From NCBI GenBank assembly GCA_014529385.2, contig CM043952.1, forward strand, positions 155,522,057 through 155,586,056: 64,000 nucleotides of DNA. Direction: 5' to 3'. Of this stretch, positions 31,764 to 43,004 are shown piece by piece (position 1 is the first letter of the stretch; the number at the start of each line of letters is the position of its first letter). The notes beneath the pieces are model-generated. The model was not told the DNA's origin. It did no database searches and saw only the letters and a program-made list of their open reading frames with translations. The position numbers and the translations under genes were made by a program. Source of the DNA: Adiantum capillus-veneris (lineage: Eukaryota > Streptophyta > Polypodiopsida > Polypodiales > Pteridaceae).

Positions 31764-34483
31764 GTGGGTGAAAGCAACACAGAGCTTGTCGATATGGCAA
31801 AGAAGAGAGACCAAGTACCTGAAGAGGGATGTTCCTCACATGGCACGGAGAAAGTTCCTTCAACTCTTCAAGAAGAGGACACGTTGTTTAGAACTCAACT
31901 GCGTTGCTGCATGGACATGTTTCAGCAGTTGGCTAACAACCCAAGGATGCAGGAGTTCTTACAGGCTCCGACACAGGGTTTTCAACCTCCTACGCATGGC
32001 ACGACTGAGCCGTTGCAGGAAAAGGAGATTTCCAATGCGCAGAGGACTCATGATGCTCGAGGGAAAGCCCATGTGGTTGAGCAACTAGCGGTGTCCAATG
32101 ATCCAAAGCAACTTGCTTTAGCTCGACAGGAACCAAATGTGAATGGTCAAGGGAGTAATGAACACGCTATGCATTAGACCCTTCCATTACCTATTACTTA
32201 TCCTCGTTATTTTGGAGGTGGTTCAGTGTTTCAAGCTATGGCTGGACCTTCCACAGGTTATATGCCAGGGAATGTGTTCGGGACAATGCAAACAGGCATG
32301 GGTAAGCCTATGTACGCGAACATGGGTGTCCAACCGGGTTTTCTCAGGGTGCCTACGGCCAGTTTCTAGTGCCTGGAACACAATTTGGTATGGCTGGTTT
32401 TTCGCAGCCATACGTACCAAATGCAAATACCACAGGTAAAACAGTTGATGCGAGTGCTGGAATGAACAATCATGGAGCACCACTATTACAGGCACCTGTT
32501 TATCATAATGTGGCTCCTTTGAGTCAGCTTAAGGATTACAAGGAAGGTGGGCAGGGAGTGAAGTTTGAAACTTTCAGAGGAACTGAGGATCAATTGAAGG
32601 CTTTGATCTTCATACAGCAGTTCGATGCAGCTTATGCTGGAGGAAACTTCACGGAATCTTCAAAGATACGCAAGGCTGCCACTTTCTTGAAAGGGAATGC
32701 GCTTCAATGGTGGACCGCATTGTTGAACCAGGGTCAAGCCCCAACAACGTGGGTCCAATTCAAACAGCTTTTCGCGTCGGCATGGCTGACAAACACTTTT
32801 AAAGTGGATGTGATGACAGAATGGCACGAGTTGAATGCTAAACAGTGTGCAAATCTGGAAGAGTACAATAAACAGTTTTGGGCCGCACTGTTGCCAGTCA
32901 CCTCTTACAGGTTTGTGCCATTGTCAGAACAGATTGAGAAGTACTGTTGCGGATTGCCCAAGAAAATCAGGGACTACTGCACAAAGACGACTGTCATGAA
33001 TATGTTTCAGTTGATTGAGAATGCAACAGTGGCCAGCAATCTGTCGAAGGGAGATTCCGATGGATTTAACAGCCACAAGAAAAGGTCCCAGGGCAAACAG
33101 TTTTCAGCCAAGGGCAATGTTGCAGCAAAGCCTTCTGAGCCTCCCACAAAGAAGCCCTCCACTGAAGAAGGTGATACGTCCAAGAAGCAGTCTAAATCTT
33201 CTTCGGGACGAGGACAAGGACAAAAGAGGCATTTTTCTTGCAAAACTTTTGAAGAAAGGAAAGCTCTTAGGGAGGCCAAGAAATGCTACATTTGTGAACA
33301 CGAAGGACATTTTGCAAATGAATGCCCACAGAAGAAGTCACAGGATAAGGACGACCAGTCAGACCATAAAGGGAAGAAGCCAAAGCCAAGTGCAGGACAT
33401 GTTCCAGATTTGGTTGGAGACCAACCAAACACAGATGCCACAGAGCTATGCAGAGCTTGGGGCAAAGTTAGAGACCAGACAGTGCTGGTTTTCTTTGATC
33501 CAAGAGCCTGTGCAAATTTCATATCATCAAAATTGGTATCAAAGTTGGGCATTCGTGCAGAGGAGATGGGTATGACAGGGGAAGCAGGTTTGGCATACCC
33601 GGGTCATTCAGAGCCTGTTACTCCCATTTTGGGGATGATTCGTATACACATTCAGAGCTATGTGGATGCGGAAGAATTTCATATTATGCCACTTGAGGGC
33701 TGTGATGTGTTACTGGGTATCCCATGGTGTTACAGGTTGCATGCTATGGTGGATACTTACAACAAAAAGATTACCCTTGTACATAGAGCAAAGACTCATG
33801 TCCTTGATATAAAGCTTAAGGGCGAGTCTGTTCCAGTTGTTTCTGCTTCTGCTATTTCATCTGTAATAAAGAATCATCTCTCTGCGTACTTGATCTTTGC
33901 AAAAGAAGTACCTCAAGTTGTATCTAATTTGTCTACCTTAGATAAAGACAGGTCAACTTTTTTGAGTAGTTTCAGTGATTGTTTTTCGGACTCTTTGCAA
34001 GGGGAGTTACCTCCTGAGAGACCTGAGGATCATACCATAGATCTTGTGCCAGGTTCTAGTCCACCCAATAGACCACCATACAGGGTTAGGGCAGCCCAGC
34101 AGAAAGAGATTATGAGTCAGGTCAACGAGCTTGTAGAGAAGGGGCTGATTCAGCCGAGTTCATCCCCTTTTTGTTCGCCTGTACTCTTAGTGCAGAAGAA
34201 GGATGGTTCATGGTGCATGTGCATTGACTATCGCGCCTTGAATAAGAATACCATCATGAACAAGTTCCCCATACCGAGGATAGATGACATTCTTGATTGG
34301 CTTGAGGGAGCGTCATTGTTTACAAGGATAGACCTAAAGAGTGGCTACCATCAGATACGCATTAGGCCAGAAGATGTCCATAAGACTGCGTTCAGGACAA
34401 CATTTGGTCTCTATGAGTTTCTTGTTATGCCATTTGGTCTCACAAATGCTCCTGCCACGTTGAATGATGAACAGAATTTTTAG
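31764..34483 (+). pseudogene. Gypsy-1 Gag-protease-N-terminal reverse transcriptase, disrupted
   Basis: The Gag N-terminus (31764-32177, start MGESNTELVDMAKKR) ends in a stop at 32175. A frame change leads to 32369-34483. That frame holds the retrotransposon Gag core ([27 protein letters not shown]), a Lys/Ser-rich basic stretch, and the zinc knuckle [14 protein letters not shown] (33284-33325). A protease-like region follows with [12 protein letters not shown] where D-[ST]-G-[AS] is expected, then the DVLLGIPW flap side. Reverse transcriptase begins near 34130 ([52 protein letters not shown]). A 5 bp deletion near 34465, seen against Gypsy-2, breaks the frame just before the catalytic FFDD. 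The product would assemble particles and start cDNA synthesis. Confidence 0.93.
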
Positions 34484-35687
34484 ACCACATAGAAACTTCG
34501 TGGGTACCTTCTTTGATGACATGATTGTCTATTCGAAGTCTGAAGAGGAGCATAGGGATCACTTGACTGCAGTTTTCAACGAGTTACGTACGAACAGGCT
34601 ACTCATTAATGTGAAGAAGAGTGAATTCTTTTTGCAAGAGATTCACTTCCTTGGGCACATTGTTTCAAAGGATGGGGTACGCATGGATCCCGCTAAAGTG
34701 GAAGCAATTAGATCATGGCTAGACTTGAAGTCCGTACATGACATTCGAAGCTTTCTAGGCTTATGTTCCTACTACAGGAGGTTCATCCGACATTTTGCTG
34801 AGATTGCTTCTCCACTCCATGCACTACAACGAAAAGGAGTTACTTTCAAGTGGACAGCCAAGGAAATTTTAGCGTTCAAACACTTGAAAGAGAAGCTGAC
34901 TTCAGATCCGGTAATCATTTTGCCAGATCTTTCGAAACCTTTTGTGGTTCAGTGTGATGCGTGTGGCCATAGTCTTGGTGCAGTTGTAATGCAGAATGGC
35001 CGAGTAGTCGCATATGAGAGCAGAATTCTTTTGAAGACTGAAAGGAACTTGCAAGTCTATGAGAAAGAATTGTTGGCAATAATTCATGCTCTCACTAGTT
35101 GGAAACACTATCTACTAGGGACTGATTTTGTTGTCCAAACGGATCATCAAACCTTGCAATATTTTCTCACACAGACAAAGTTGTCTGAGAAGCACATGCG
35201 ATGGGAAAACATCTTGTCAATGTTCCATTTTCAAATTGTGCATGTGCAAGGGAAAAAGAATGTGGTGGCTGATGCGTTGTCACGAAAGCCCCAAATTTCA
35301 ACAGTGTCAATTCCGTACCATTGTGAACTAGATGAAATCAAGACACAATATGCTGAAGATTCAGATTTTGCAAGGATCTATGACCAGCTTGTTGATGGGC
35401 AACATCATGAGCACTATATGCTTAAGAATGACTTTCTCATGATGCATGGAAAGTTATGCGTTACTAAACAGTTACGGCCAAAGATTTTGATGGAAAGTCA
35501 TGCTCCACCTTATGCTGGGCATCGTGGAATTGATGCGACAGTGAAAGGGGTTGAGGCATTCTTCTATTGGCCAACTTTACGTCAAGATGTTGACACATTT
35601 GTAAGATCATGCTTAGAATGCCAAAAAGTCAAATTTGACAAACAAAAGCAACCGGGATTGTTGCAGCCATTGCCGATCCCAGATTAG
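34464..35687 (+). pseudogene. Gypsy-1 reverse transcriptase C-term, RNase H, integrase zinc region
   Basis: Continues reverse transcriptase with the catalytic GTFFDDMIVYSKS (FFDD at 34509-34520), then FLGHIVSKDGV and the connection domain. RNase H motifs follow: QCDACGHSLGAV, YEKELLAIIHAL and TDHQTLQYF, keeping the Asp, Glu and Asp catalytic positions. The integrase HHCC zinc region reads HAPPYAGHRGID to CLEC. The frame ends at TAG 35685-35687. Comparison with Gypsy-2 at 48272-48285 shows a one-base insertion here, so this is a frameshift rather than the true end. Confidence 0.93.
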
Positions 35688-36433
35688 GCCATGGGAAAGC
35701 ATAGCAATGGACTTATCTTTGATCTTCCAAGGACGCAAACAGGCAATGATGGGATTTGGACTATCATTTGTAGGTTCAGTAAGCAAGCCCATTTCATTCC
35801 TGTGAGGAAGAAGATAAAGCCAGAACACATGGTCAAGATATTCATGAGCAATATCTTTAAATATCACGGGATGCCTCAGTCAATTGTCAGTGATAGGGAT
35901 CCACATATGACGAGTCTTTTCTGGAAGGCATTGTTTGAGAACATGGGCACTACGCTAAAGTTCTCTTCTTCGTTTCATCCACAAATTGATGGAAAGTCAG
36001 AAGAGGCAAATTCTACTGTCCTGGACCTGCTCAAATGTTATGTGTCAGAGCAGAACACCATCTTCCATTGGTTGAATATGCTTACAATAACACTGTGCAT
36101 ATGTCAACAGGTAAGACACCATTTGAGATAGTGGAAGGAGGGAAGAAAGTCCGGCCCGCTTTGCAGACTAAGGACAAGATTTTTGAGGCAAAGAAGTATG
36201 TGCAAGATATGGACGAAACATACAGGAAGATAATGATTGCTCTTGAGAAGACTCAGGCTAAGCAAAAGAAAGCTGCTGATCGTCACCGTCGTGAACTTCT
36301 ATTTTCACTTGGTGATTGGGTGCTTTTGCGCTTTGAAAAGGCCAGGTTAAGGAAAAGGAAAGGCAAGGAACGCTTGTTTCCTAAGCTAAGTATTATGGTC
36401 CTTTTCAGATTTAAGAAAAGATCAGCGATGTAG
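35688..36433 (+). pseudogene. Gypsy-1 integrase core and C-terminal region, frameshifted
   Basis: The integrase catalytic core is spread over two frames (35691-36131 and 36035-36433). It shows [40 protein letters not shown] and the Glu in DGKSEEAN, giving the D-D-E triad. A short indel near 36050 changes frame before VEYAYNNTVHMSTGKTPFEI. The C-terminal part has QKKAADRHRREL and GDWVLLRFEKARLR, the GPF-type module of gypsy integrases. Another shift near 36395 separates it from the chromodomain. It would insert cDNA into the host chromosome. Confidence 0.9.
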
Positions 36434-36512
36434 CTTACAGGTTAAAGCTACCAGAAGGCTGGAAATACATAATGCTTTTCATGTCAACCTTCTAAGACCC
36501 TTTGTCGGTGAT

Positions 36513-36761
36513 GTGCCAAAGAATATGCTTGATGAGGAACAACCCGAAGTGGAAGAATTGGATGAAATCCTTGTTCCTGAACAGATATTGGCACATAAAG
36601 AAAGAAAGGTTAGAGGAAAGATTGCAAGACGCTATTTGGTGAAGTTCAAGAACTATCCATCGTTCGATGCCAAATGGATGGAAGAGTCTGAATTGGTTGA
36701 TTCACCTCAGCTATTGCAATTGTATCTTGAAGCCTTTCAGATGGAACCCACAGTGACTTGA
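36513..36761 (+). pseudogene. Gypsy-1 chromodomain
   Basis: The 82-codon frame contains PEQILAHKERKVRGKI, RRYLVKFKNYPSFDAKWM and EESELVDSPQLLQLYLEAF. This is a classic chromovirus integrase chromodomain (aromatic cage region YLVKFK...W and C-terminal helix). Such domains direct integration towards marked chromatin. The whole domain is missing from Gypsy-2. It ends at TGA 36759-36761, 309 bp before the 3' LTR. Confidence 0.92.
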
Positions 36762-37070
36762 TGTAGCCTTTTCTGGAGCAAGGCAAGAGCTTGGTTCATG
36801 ATCCTCAAGAGAGTAGTTAAGCAATTGTATCTACTCTTTCCATACACAATTTAGCTAGAGAAGTTTGTGTTTGAGAGCACACTACAAGACTTCTATGCTT
36901 GATATATGTGTCGTAGCCAAGTTGGTGGGATTGTTTAATCGTCCAACGCTACCTTACCAAAAGCATGTATACCTTGGATTCCCATCATAGAATATGTGTG
37001 ATATCAAGAGATACCGCATGTATTATTGGCATGCAAGCGAGGTCGCTTGCCGTATTTCAAGGGTGGGGTG

Positions 37071-38401
37071 TGTCACCAGGAGGTGTATTTTTCCTGTTGC
37101 CTTCCGTAAATAAGTACTAGATATTTTTATTTTTACTTGTTTTCCCAGGAACCCTTGAAAAGGTGCAGGTGGACATTGCATGGCCAGTGTGAAACGGCGG
37201 CGGCCGAATAAGTTTCTCACATCGGGAGTCTGGGTCGGTCAGTCTGGGACTGGTCGGGCCAGTTAGCACTGAATTCTGATGAGTATGGAAGCCTGTGCCC
37301 GCCAAACGAAATCTGGGCCACTCGGAAAGTCACTTACAACTTTATAAGTGAGTGGGAACTAGAGAATTAACTCAAAGGGGCAAACTGGACACTTCGCAGG
37401 AGGAGGTCAGTCTGCAAGACACCTCAGCTGGAGGAGGCGCCCAAGAGAGAGAGGGGGCTGATTTTTCACACATAAGTGAGCTATAGTGTGTGTGTGAGTA
37501 GTGGGTGCAGGTCTACAGCTTTAATGGAAAGCTTGCCTTCTCCTCTGTCTCATGGAGCGCGATGATTTGCTCTCATGCATCTCTCTCTCCCCTTTGGCAC
37601 ATATGGTAATGCCCCACTAGTTGGGCTACTCAGATGAACATGTACAGTTCTGGGGGTTTATGCCCGTTTGCCAAGGCAAGAGCCTTCTGAACAGGAACCG
37701 GATTAGCTAATTGCTAATCCCCCACAGGTACGCACAGTTCCATCGCGAAAGATTGCGAGTTCGGAGAGTTTTCTCGCGTGAAAACTCGTCCAATTCACAG
37801 GGGAACTGTCCCATTGCGTGCGAGAGCCCTTGGGACACGTGTAGGCGTGTTCACTCCGCTACAAACGATCCGAAACAGCGAATTACAGCCTACTGTGTTT
37901 TTCTGCAGGTTTAGGGTTTCGCACCTAAACTGCAAGGGAACACCGGGGGAGCCTCGTGAGAGCCTTGGGATGCGTGTACAGGCTTTTGGGCACCCGGCAA
38001 TGAAAAACAGGGAATTACAGCCCGCTGAAATTCTGTGACAGTTCACCAGAAAGCTTCCAGATAGCGAGGGAATCCGTCCTAGATAGTTGCTTTTGACCTA
38101 CAGGGGTTTTTGCGCCGTTATGCTGCCAAAATCAGGTCGAAAACCTGCGTTTTCAGCCCTCGCCAGGTTTGGACAGCTTTGTGAAAGCTTGTGCGAAGTG
38201 GTCGGATCATCTACCTTAATTTGAATAAAGAAATACCGAAAGGGGCGCCAGTCTTTGGGGCCTATAGGGTGTGGGTCTTGTGTGCGCAGTGACATTCTAG
38301 TCGCTGGACGCAACTGTGTTCTCTTCCCTTCTTAGTGCTCTGTGTAAAGTTCACAGGTAATTGAAATAGTACCGCCCTCTACGTTGTACAGGCCGGTTAT
38401 A
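37071..38401 (+). repeat. Gypsy-1 3' LTR
   Basis: Pairs with 30367-31708 with few substitutions and a length difference in the T/A-rich stretch near 37125. The GGGGCGCC box is at 38224-38249. Directly followed by GAACC. Confidence 0.94.
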
Positions 38402-39229
38402 GAACCACCTCTTATTGGCATTTTTATTGATAAGTGACTTAATCACTTATTATCAAGGAGGCTAAAAGAGGGCTGCTCGACCCAGCACGCAGCACCTACA
38501 TAAGCAGCCAGAAGGGCAATAGAAGGCAGAAGAGGCTGGACATAGACAGGGTAGGCACCCACAGTAGAGCAGACAGGCACCCTCACGATCCCAAAGTTTT
38601 CTCAGATTTCAGCCACCTACACCAGCATTTTCAGCTTTCAGCCCTTAGCTTCGCGCATCCACCACATCCTGTAGCAGATCCTTGCCGCATCGGCCAAGTA
38701 GAACCCAGATCAGCCAAGCATTTTCAGTTCCAGGCAGATCAGCCTAGAGTTTTGCAGATCCAGCCAAGAGAGCCTGGCGTTTTTGCATTTCAGCATTAGT
38801 GCGACTCAACGGTTGCAGATCCAAGCCGCAGTACCGCCATAGTAGCAAATCTATAGCAGAGCATCTAGCGTTTTCAGTTCTCAGCCTTGACATCGTCGTC
38901 ATCGACACCATCGTCGTGGTCGACATCGTCATCGTCGCCGTCGTAGTTATCGCAGATCTCTATCTTGACGACGACACCATCGTCATCATCGTCACAGTCA
39001 TCATCATCCTCGTCGACAAGTACCACAACATCTAGAAGCATTATACCAGACTTTGTGCAATCTAAAGCAAATACCTCTCTAGCAATACAGAGGGGGGGCC
39101 TTGGAGGGGGGTTTGGGACCCCATCTGGTGTCATCTCTTCTCTCTCTCTCTAGCACTCTCTTGCACATAGTTTGCATTCCACTCGTGTTTTGGTCATTGC
39201 ACATTCTCTCATTAAGCCAAGGCACGCTC
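38402..39229 (+). repeat. Family E element 1, 3' LTR part 2
   Basis: Resumes after Gypsy-1. Contains TAAGTGACTTAATCACTTA (38430-38448, palindromic), a CGTCGTCATCG-type trinucleotide-rich stretch (38880-39010), and GTACCACAACATCTAGAAGC matching the 5' LTR remnant at 23598. Cut at 39229 by a solo LTR; the last 91 bases lie at 40710-40800. Confidence 0.85.
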
Positions 39230-40704
39230 TGTCACCAGCGTGTGACTACTATCTATCCTTTTTGTTGATTTCTTTCTTATTATCTATTTACTTTCACTTT
39301 TTGGCAACACCCCTTGGGAAATCTAACTGCCTGCATTGCATAGCTAGTGTGGAACTGTCCAGAGGGAGTCCAGGCCTGAGGGCAAGAGAGCACTAAGGTT
39401 GGACAAGGACTATGGTTAGCCAAGTGGGGTCATTGACTAGCCAAAGTGGAATCCTTTGCTACAGAGGCTACATTTCAGTTCTGGATGTGGCCGCAGTGTA
39501 CAAAGAGGGTCGGATGACCTAGACAGATACAATTGCAGCATCTCCTAAAATTTAGGGAACTGCTATTTTGGGACCTGAAAATGTGTTGACGTCATTACCT
39601 CCGGAATGACAAAGGGAACATTTTCTTGCTCTGCCGTGAAGTCAACTGGGCAACCGGTTGGGAGATTTTTAGGCGGCAACCCCGAAACGGGAAAATGCTT
39701 GTAAATGTGCCAAGTGGCACATTCTGGTGCACTTTCCTCATGCAAGAGAAGGTGGCGCTGAATTTTAAGCTGGGAGAGGCTCATTTTCAGATTTTGTCAT
39801 AGGTTAAGAGCTATGGAGTGCTTGCTTTCCTTCCTATGTACAGTGCGGTGCCAGGAGTGATGCCCTACACGCTACGCACTGCCCTCTCTCTCCCCTATGG
39901 CAATATGTTATGCCCCTCTAGTGGGCTTTTCATTTGACCAATGTACAGTTGTGTGGGTTCATGCGCGATTGCCGAGGCAAGAGCCTCTTGCACAGGTACT
40001 GGATTAGCTAGCGGCTAATCCCCCCGCAGGTACAGGTGAATTCGGAGAGGTTTCACGCCAAAAATCTCGTCCGAATCAAAGGGCAAGTAGCCCTACAGCT
40101 GCGGGAGCTCGAGGACTTGCTACGGATGCGATCGGCACGTGAAACGGAGCCCGAAACAGTAAATTACAGCCTGCTGTGTATTTTTGCAGGTTTAGAGTTT
40201 TGGCCCTAAACGGACCCTAATACCCCCAGGAGGTTCGGGGACGCGAGGGGACGCTATACAGGTGATCTGGCGCATTTTCGGGATTGAAAACAGAGACTTC
40301 AGCGTGCTGCAGATTCTCGCCAGGTTTTGCAAAGTGCCCGAATGCGTCGGGAAAGTCAGTCAATGCGTGGGAATACTGACTGTGAAGGGTTCTAGTACAA
40401 TTATGTTGCCGAAATCGGGCTGGAACAGTGGAAATTCAGCCGAGTTTGTGCGGGGCAGCTTGTAGGGATCCACAGCGTTTATTCCCTCTTTTGAACAATA
40501 AAGAAATACCGAAAGGGGCGCCTAAGTTAGGGGCCAATCTGGTGTCGGTCTACTCATACAGGTGCAATCTAGCAGCCTGTATCCCTCTCCCCTTTGTCGT
40601 GTCTTGAAAGTACAGGTAAAATAGACGACTAATAATGGGTGAAAGCTAAATCAAGGTTTAAAGTAAAGTCTACCGCCCTTTTTGGATTGAACAGGCCGGT
40701 TTCA
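39230..40704 (+). mobile_element. Solo LTR, family A, second copy (1475 bp)
   Basis: Starts TGTCACCAGCG, ends GGCCGGTTTCA. Flanks CGCTC (39225-39229) and GGCTC (40705-40709) are a target duplication with one change. Highly similar to 19517-20992 along its length. The GGGGCGCC box is at 40497-40522. Confidence 0.9.
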
Positions 40705-40800
40705 GGCTCTCCCTTCCCATCAATAAAAAAGGGACCTCGAGCACCCATTGATCACTCATCCTGAGCCATACACCATCATTCACTTCCGCTGCACATTACA

Positions 40801-41115
40801 ACAGCGGATCCGACCCGCTTAGCAGGGTTGAAAACGTAGCAGATGATGGATAGCAATGGAAGCCCTCTCAACCTCGAGGGCATCTCTTCCACCTGCTCCC
40901 CCAGATCCATCAATTTCCGTGGGATCCTTGCCTTGTCATATGCCCTATTACACAGTCTCGGACCGGTAAAGAAAGTGTCAAGTTCTCATTGGCTCAACGA
41001 AACGTCTGACTAAATACACACACACATATATATATTGGTGATCTCACATGGAGGACATTTCATATTAAATGCTTGGTAATCTTTAGTAGAGATGACTTAT
41101 GATTTTGTGCCTAAT
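40801..41115. other. Intervening DNA, nothing recognised
   Basis: Moderate GC, an (AC)n/(TA)n stretch at about 41019-41036, no coding or LTR-end signal supported. Confidence 0.4.
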
Positions 41116-41600
41116 TGCCACGTGCGCATTGCAGTTGAGCCACGCGGACAAGCTACCTCTAGAGTTTAGTGTCAATCTTAGTTAGCTTAGAATCTAGCCT
41201 GGCATTTTGTGAGCCTCTAGGACGTGCATGATCAAGCAGCTCATAGTTGCATCCCCTCACTTGCACAGTAGAATCACTTAAGCATAGAGGCATAAGAATA
41301 GTCACTTAAGTCATTTGTTGATAAGTGACTTTGGCATGACATTTATTAAAAGTAGGTAGGGCAAACGGCTAAAAGACCTTTAGAAGAGTCACTTGGCCTT
41401 CAATTTAAACACAACAGAACAAGTACCCGAAGCACAAGCACCCACTAGCATTTCGATTGCCAACACTGAAACAAACTGCTGACGTGTCAAAGCCTAAAGA
41501 ATGGAGCCAACTTACAGATGTGGCCGAGGGGCCTAAACCCTAAGAAGAACAAGTAACAGAAGAAGTCCTCCCAACTTATGGGGACCCTGTTCGATGGGGC
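41116..41600 (+). mobile_element. Diverged family E-like LTR remnant
   Basis: TGCCACGTGCGCATT...GGACAAGCTAC and later GGCA...TTTGTGAGCCTCT, GTGCATG and ATAAGTGACTT match the order of phrases in family E LTRs (42473 and 54526). Identity is much lower than among the others. No polypurine tract or primer site adjacent. Confidence 0.55.
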
Positions 41601-41649
41601 CCCAAGTGACATAAAGGATTAAAATAAAGCAAGACATGCACACACGCAA

Positions 41650-41745
41650 AAACTGATGACGTGGTAGATTTTCAAAAATTGCACTGGCATGATGACGTGG
41701 CAGGCTGTACGGATTTCCGCGTTTTGCATTGGCTGATGACGTGGC
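41650..41745 (+). promoter_or_regulatory. Tandem TGATGACGTGG(C/T)A motifs in LTR U3
   Basis: Three units, near 41651, 41692 and 41731, each followed by a related CTGTACGGATTTCCG-type phrase in the last two. The TGACGTGG core is a plant bZIP (TGA/ABF-type) binding sequence. Related sites occur near 56128, 56212 and, inverted, 63671. Confidence 0.6.
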
Positions 41746-43004
41746 AGGCTATACGGATTTCCGTGATTTACGCTAGCAGCTTTTTGGCTTTGCTTTTGGA
41801 CCAGAAGCTTTTGAGTTTTAAAGGCTTTTTACTGTAACTGCTTTTCAAGCCAAGGGCCTTTGAATATGAGGTTAGGGCTCATTCTCTGACATGCTTCCTG
41901 GAGAAGGTGCAGAGTCTAGAGTACCGGCTTGTACTATGTTGATGCAATATAAAGAAATATCGAAAGGGGCGCCAAGGTTTGGGGCCAATACTCTCTGGGG
42001 TGGAATTCCGTCACTCCGTATCGCGTGTCGTCTCTCTCTTTCAGTTCAGTTGTTATTGAAGTGCTAAAAGTCTGTTCATTCTGTTCTTTTCGATTGGCAC
42101 GTGGTGCCCGCCTTGTGACAAACACCTTCAACCACAGTATCAATCTCTCTTCTCTCTCTAGTCTTTGCACCTCTCTCATGAAGTAAAAGGAACCTTGAGT
42201 ACGCACTGAGCACTCCTCTTGAGCTTTCACCATCAATCACTTCCGTTGCACATTACATTGGTAACAGAGCTCTGGACACTCGGCTTCGCAAACTCAAGGG
42301 AAGAATCAAGAACCCAAGGAACCTATCTCATATTATTTTGTATCAAACTTTCTATCAAAGAAGTTCCGTGCCCTTGCCTTGGACTCACATCTGTTGCCTA
42401 CAAATATTAGCCACTCCCACCCTTAGTCCATCGCGCATTGGGCTCGCTCCCGTCCTCATCGCTATGTCTTGTTGTCACGTGCACATCTAACCCTATGTGC
42501 ATGTGGACAAGCTACTTCAGGTCTAGGTTCAGATCAACTTAGGAAGTGTTCTGGCACCTTTATGACTCTGTTCGCAGGCCGTGCATGTGCAGGCACTTAC
42601 TTAGAGTAGTTGCATATCCTCCAACATGATCATCAGAATTACAGTCAGTAGCCATCATGAGTATTTTTCAGTGCACAGAACCCATTTTTCCCTATTTTAG
42701 CCATTTTTCACTTATTATTTATAAGTGACTTGTTGGGAAAATAGGTAGGGCAAATTGGCTAAGTGGATATATAAGAAAAGCTAGCGCTAGTACTCTCTAG
42801 CAGAAGAGACCCAGTGTCTGACAGTGCATCTTCTCAGCAAGACTCGACAGGACAACCTACCGTTTTTCAGTCAACAAGACTACCTAGCGTTTTTCAGCAG
42901 AATCAGCCCTGGTGTTTTGCAGATTGCAGATCAGCCCTGGCATTAGCAATTCACAGCAACAAGCCTAGCGTTTTGCAGATTCCCGGCGACGGGATCAGCC
43001 CTAG

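Larger units (their letters stand above)
30367..38401 (+). mobile_element. Gypsy-1: Ty3/gypsy chromovirus (8035 bp)
   Basis: The target duplication GAACC (30362-30366, 38402-38406) flanks LTRs of 1342 bp (30367-31708) and 1331 bp (37071-38401). The LTRs begin TGTCACCAGGAGG and end CCGGTTATA. The TGG-initiated primer site starts at 31709 and the polypurine-like GGGTGGGGTG is at 37061-37070. Domain order Gag, protease, reverse transcriptase, RNase H, integrase, chromodomain identifies a chromovirus. It lies inside the 3' LTR of family E element 1. Several small indels disrupt the polyprotein. The close relative Gypsy-2 lies at 43005-49584. Confidence 0.96.
23598..40800 (+). mobile_element. Family E LTR element 1, carrying three nested insertions
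   Basis: The element is read as the following pieces in order: 5' LTR remnant (23598-23928, ends CACATTACA); primer site TGGTATCAAAGC at 23930-23941; leader; gag start (ATG 24403) to 24506; copia insertion 24507-29690; rest of gag and a short 3' internal region (29691-30124); polypurine tract (30113-30124); 3' LTR in three parts (30125-30366, 38402-39229, 40710-40800). The 3' LTR begins TGTCACGTG and ends CATTACA. Each interruption has its own target duplication. Compared with the second family E element, about 2.4 kb of internal sequence is missing, leaving only a gag stub of about 64 codons (stop at 29776-29778). There is no polymerase. The 5' LTR is lost upstream of the LINE tail. Confidence 0.82.

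Noticed and set aside
33007-33575. 186-codon plus-strand and 90-codon minus-strand frames over the zinc-knuckle region (also 45595-46163)
   Set aside because: Out-of-frame shadows of gag; the in-frame reading has CCHC and protease-region motifs.
41012-41036. (AC)n(TA)n tract as a possible promoter TATA region
   Set aside because: Simple repeat with no gene or LTR structure downstream.
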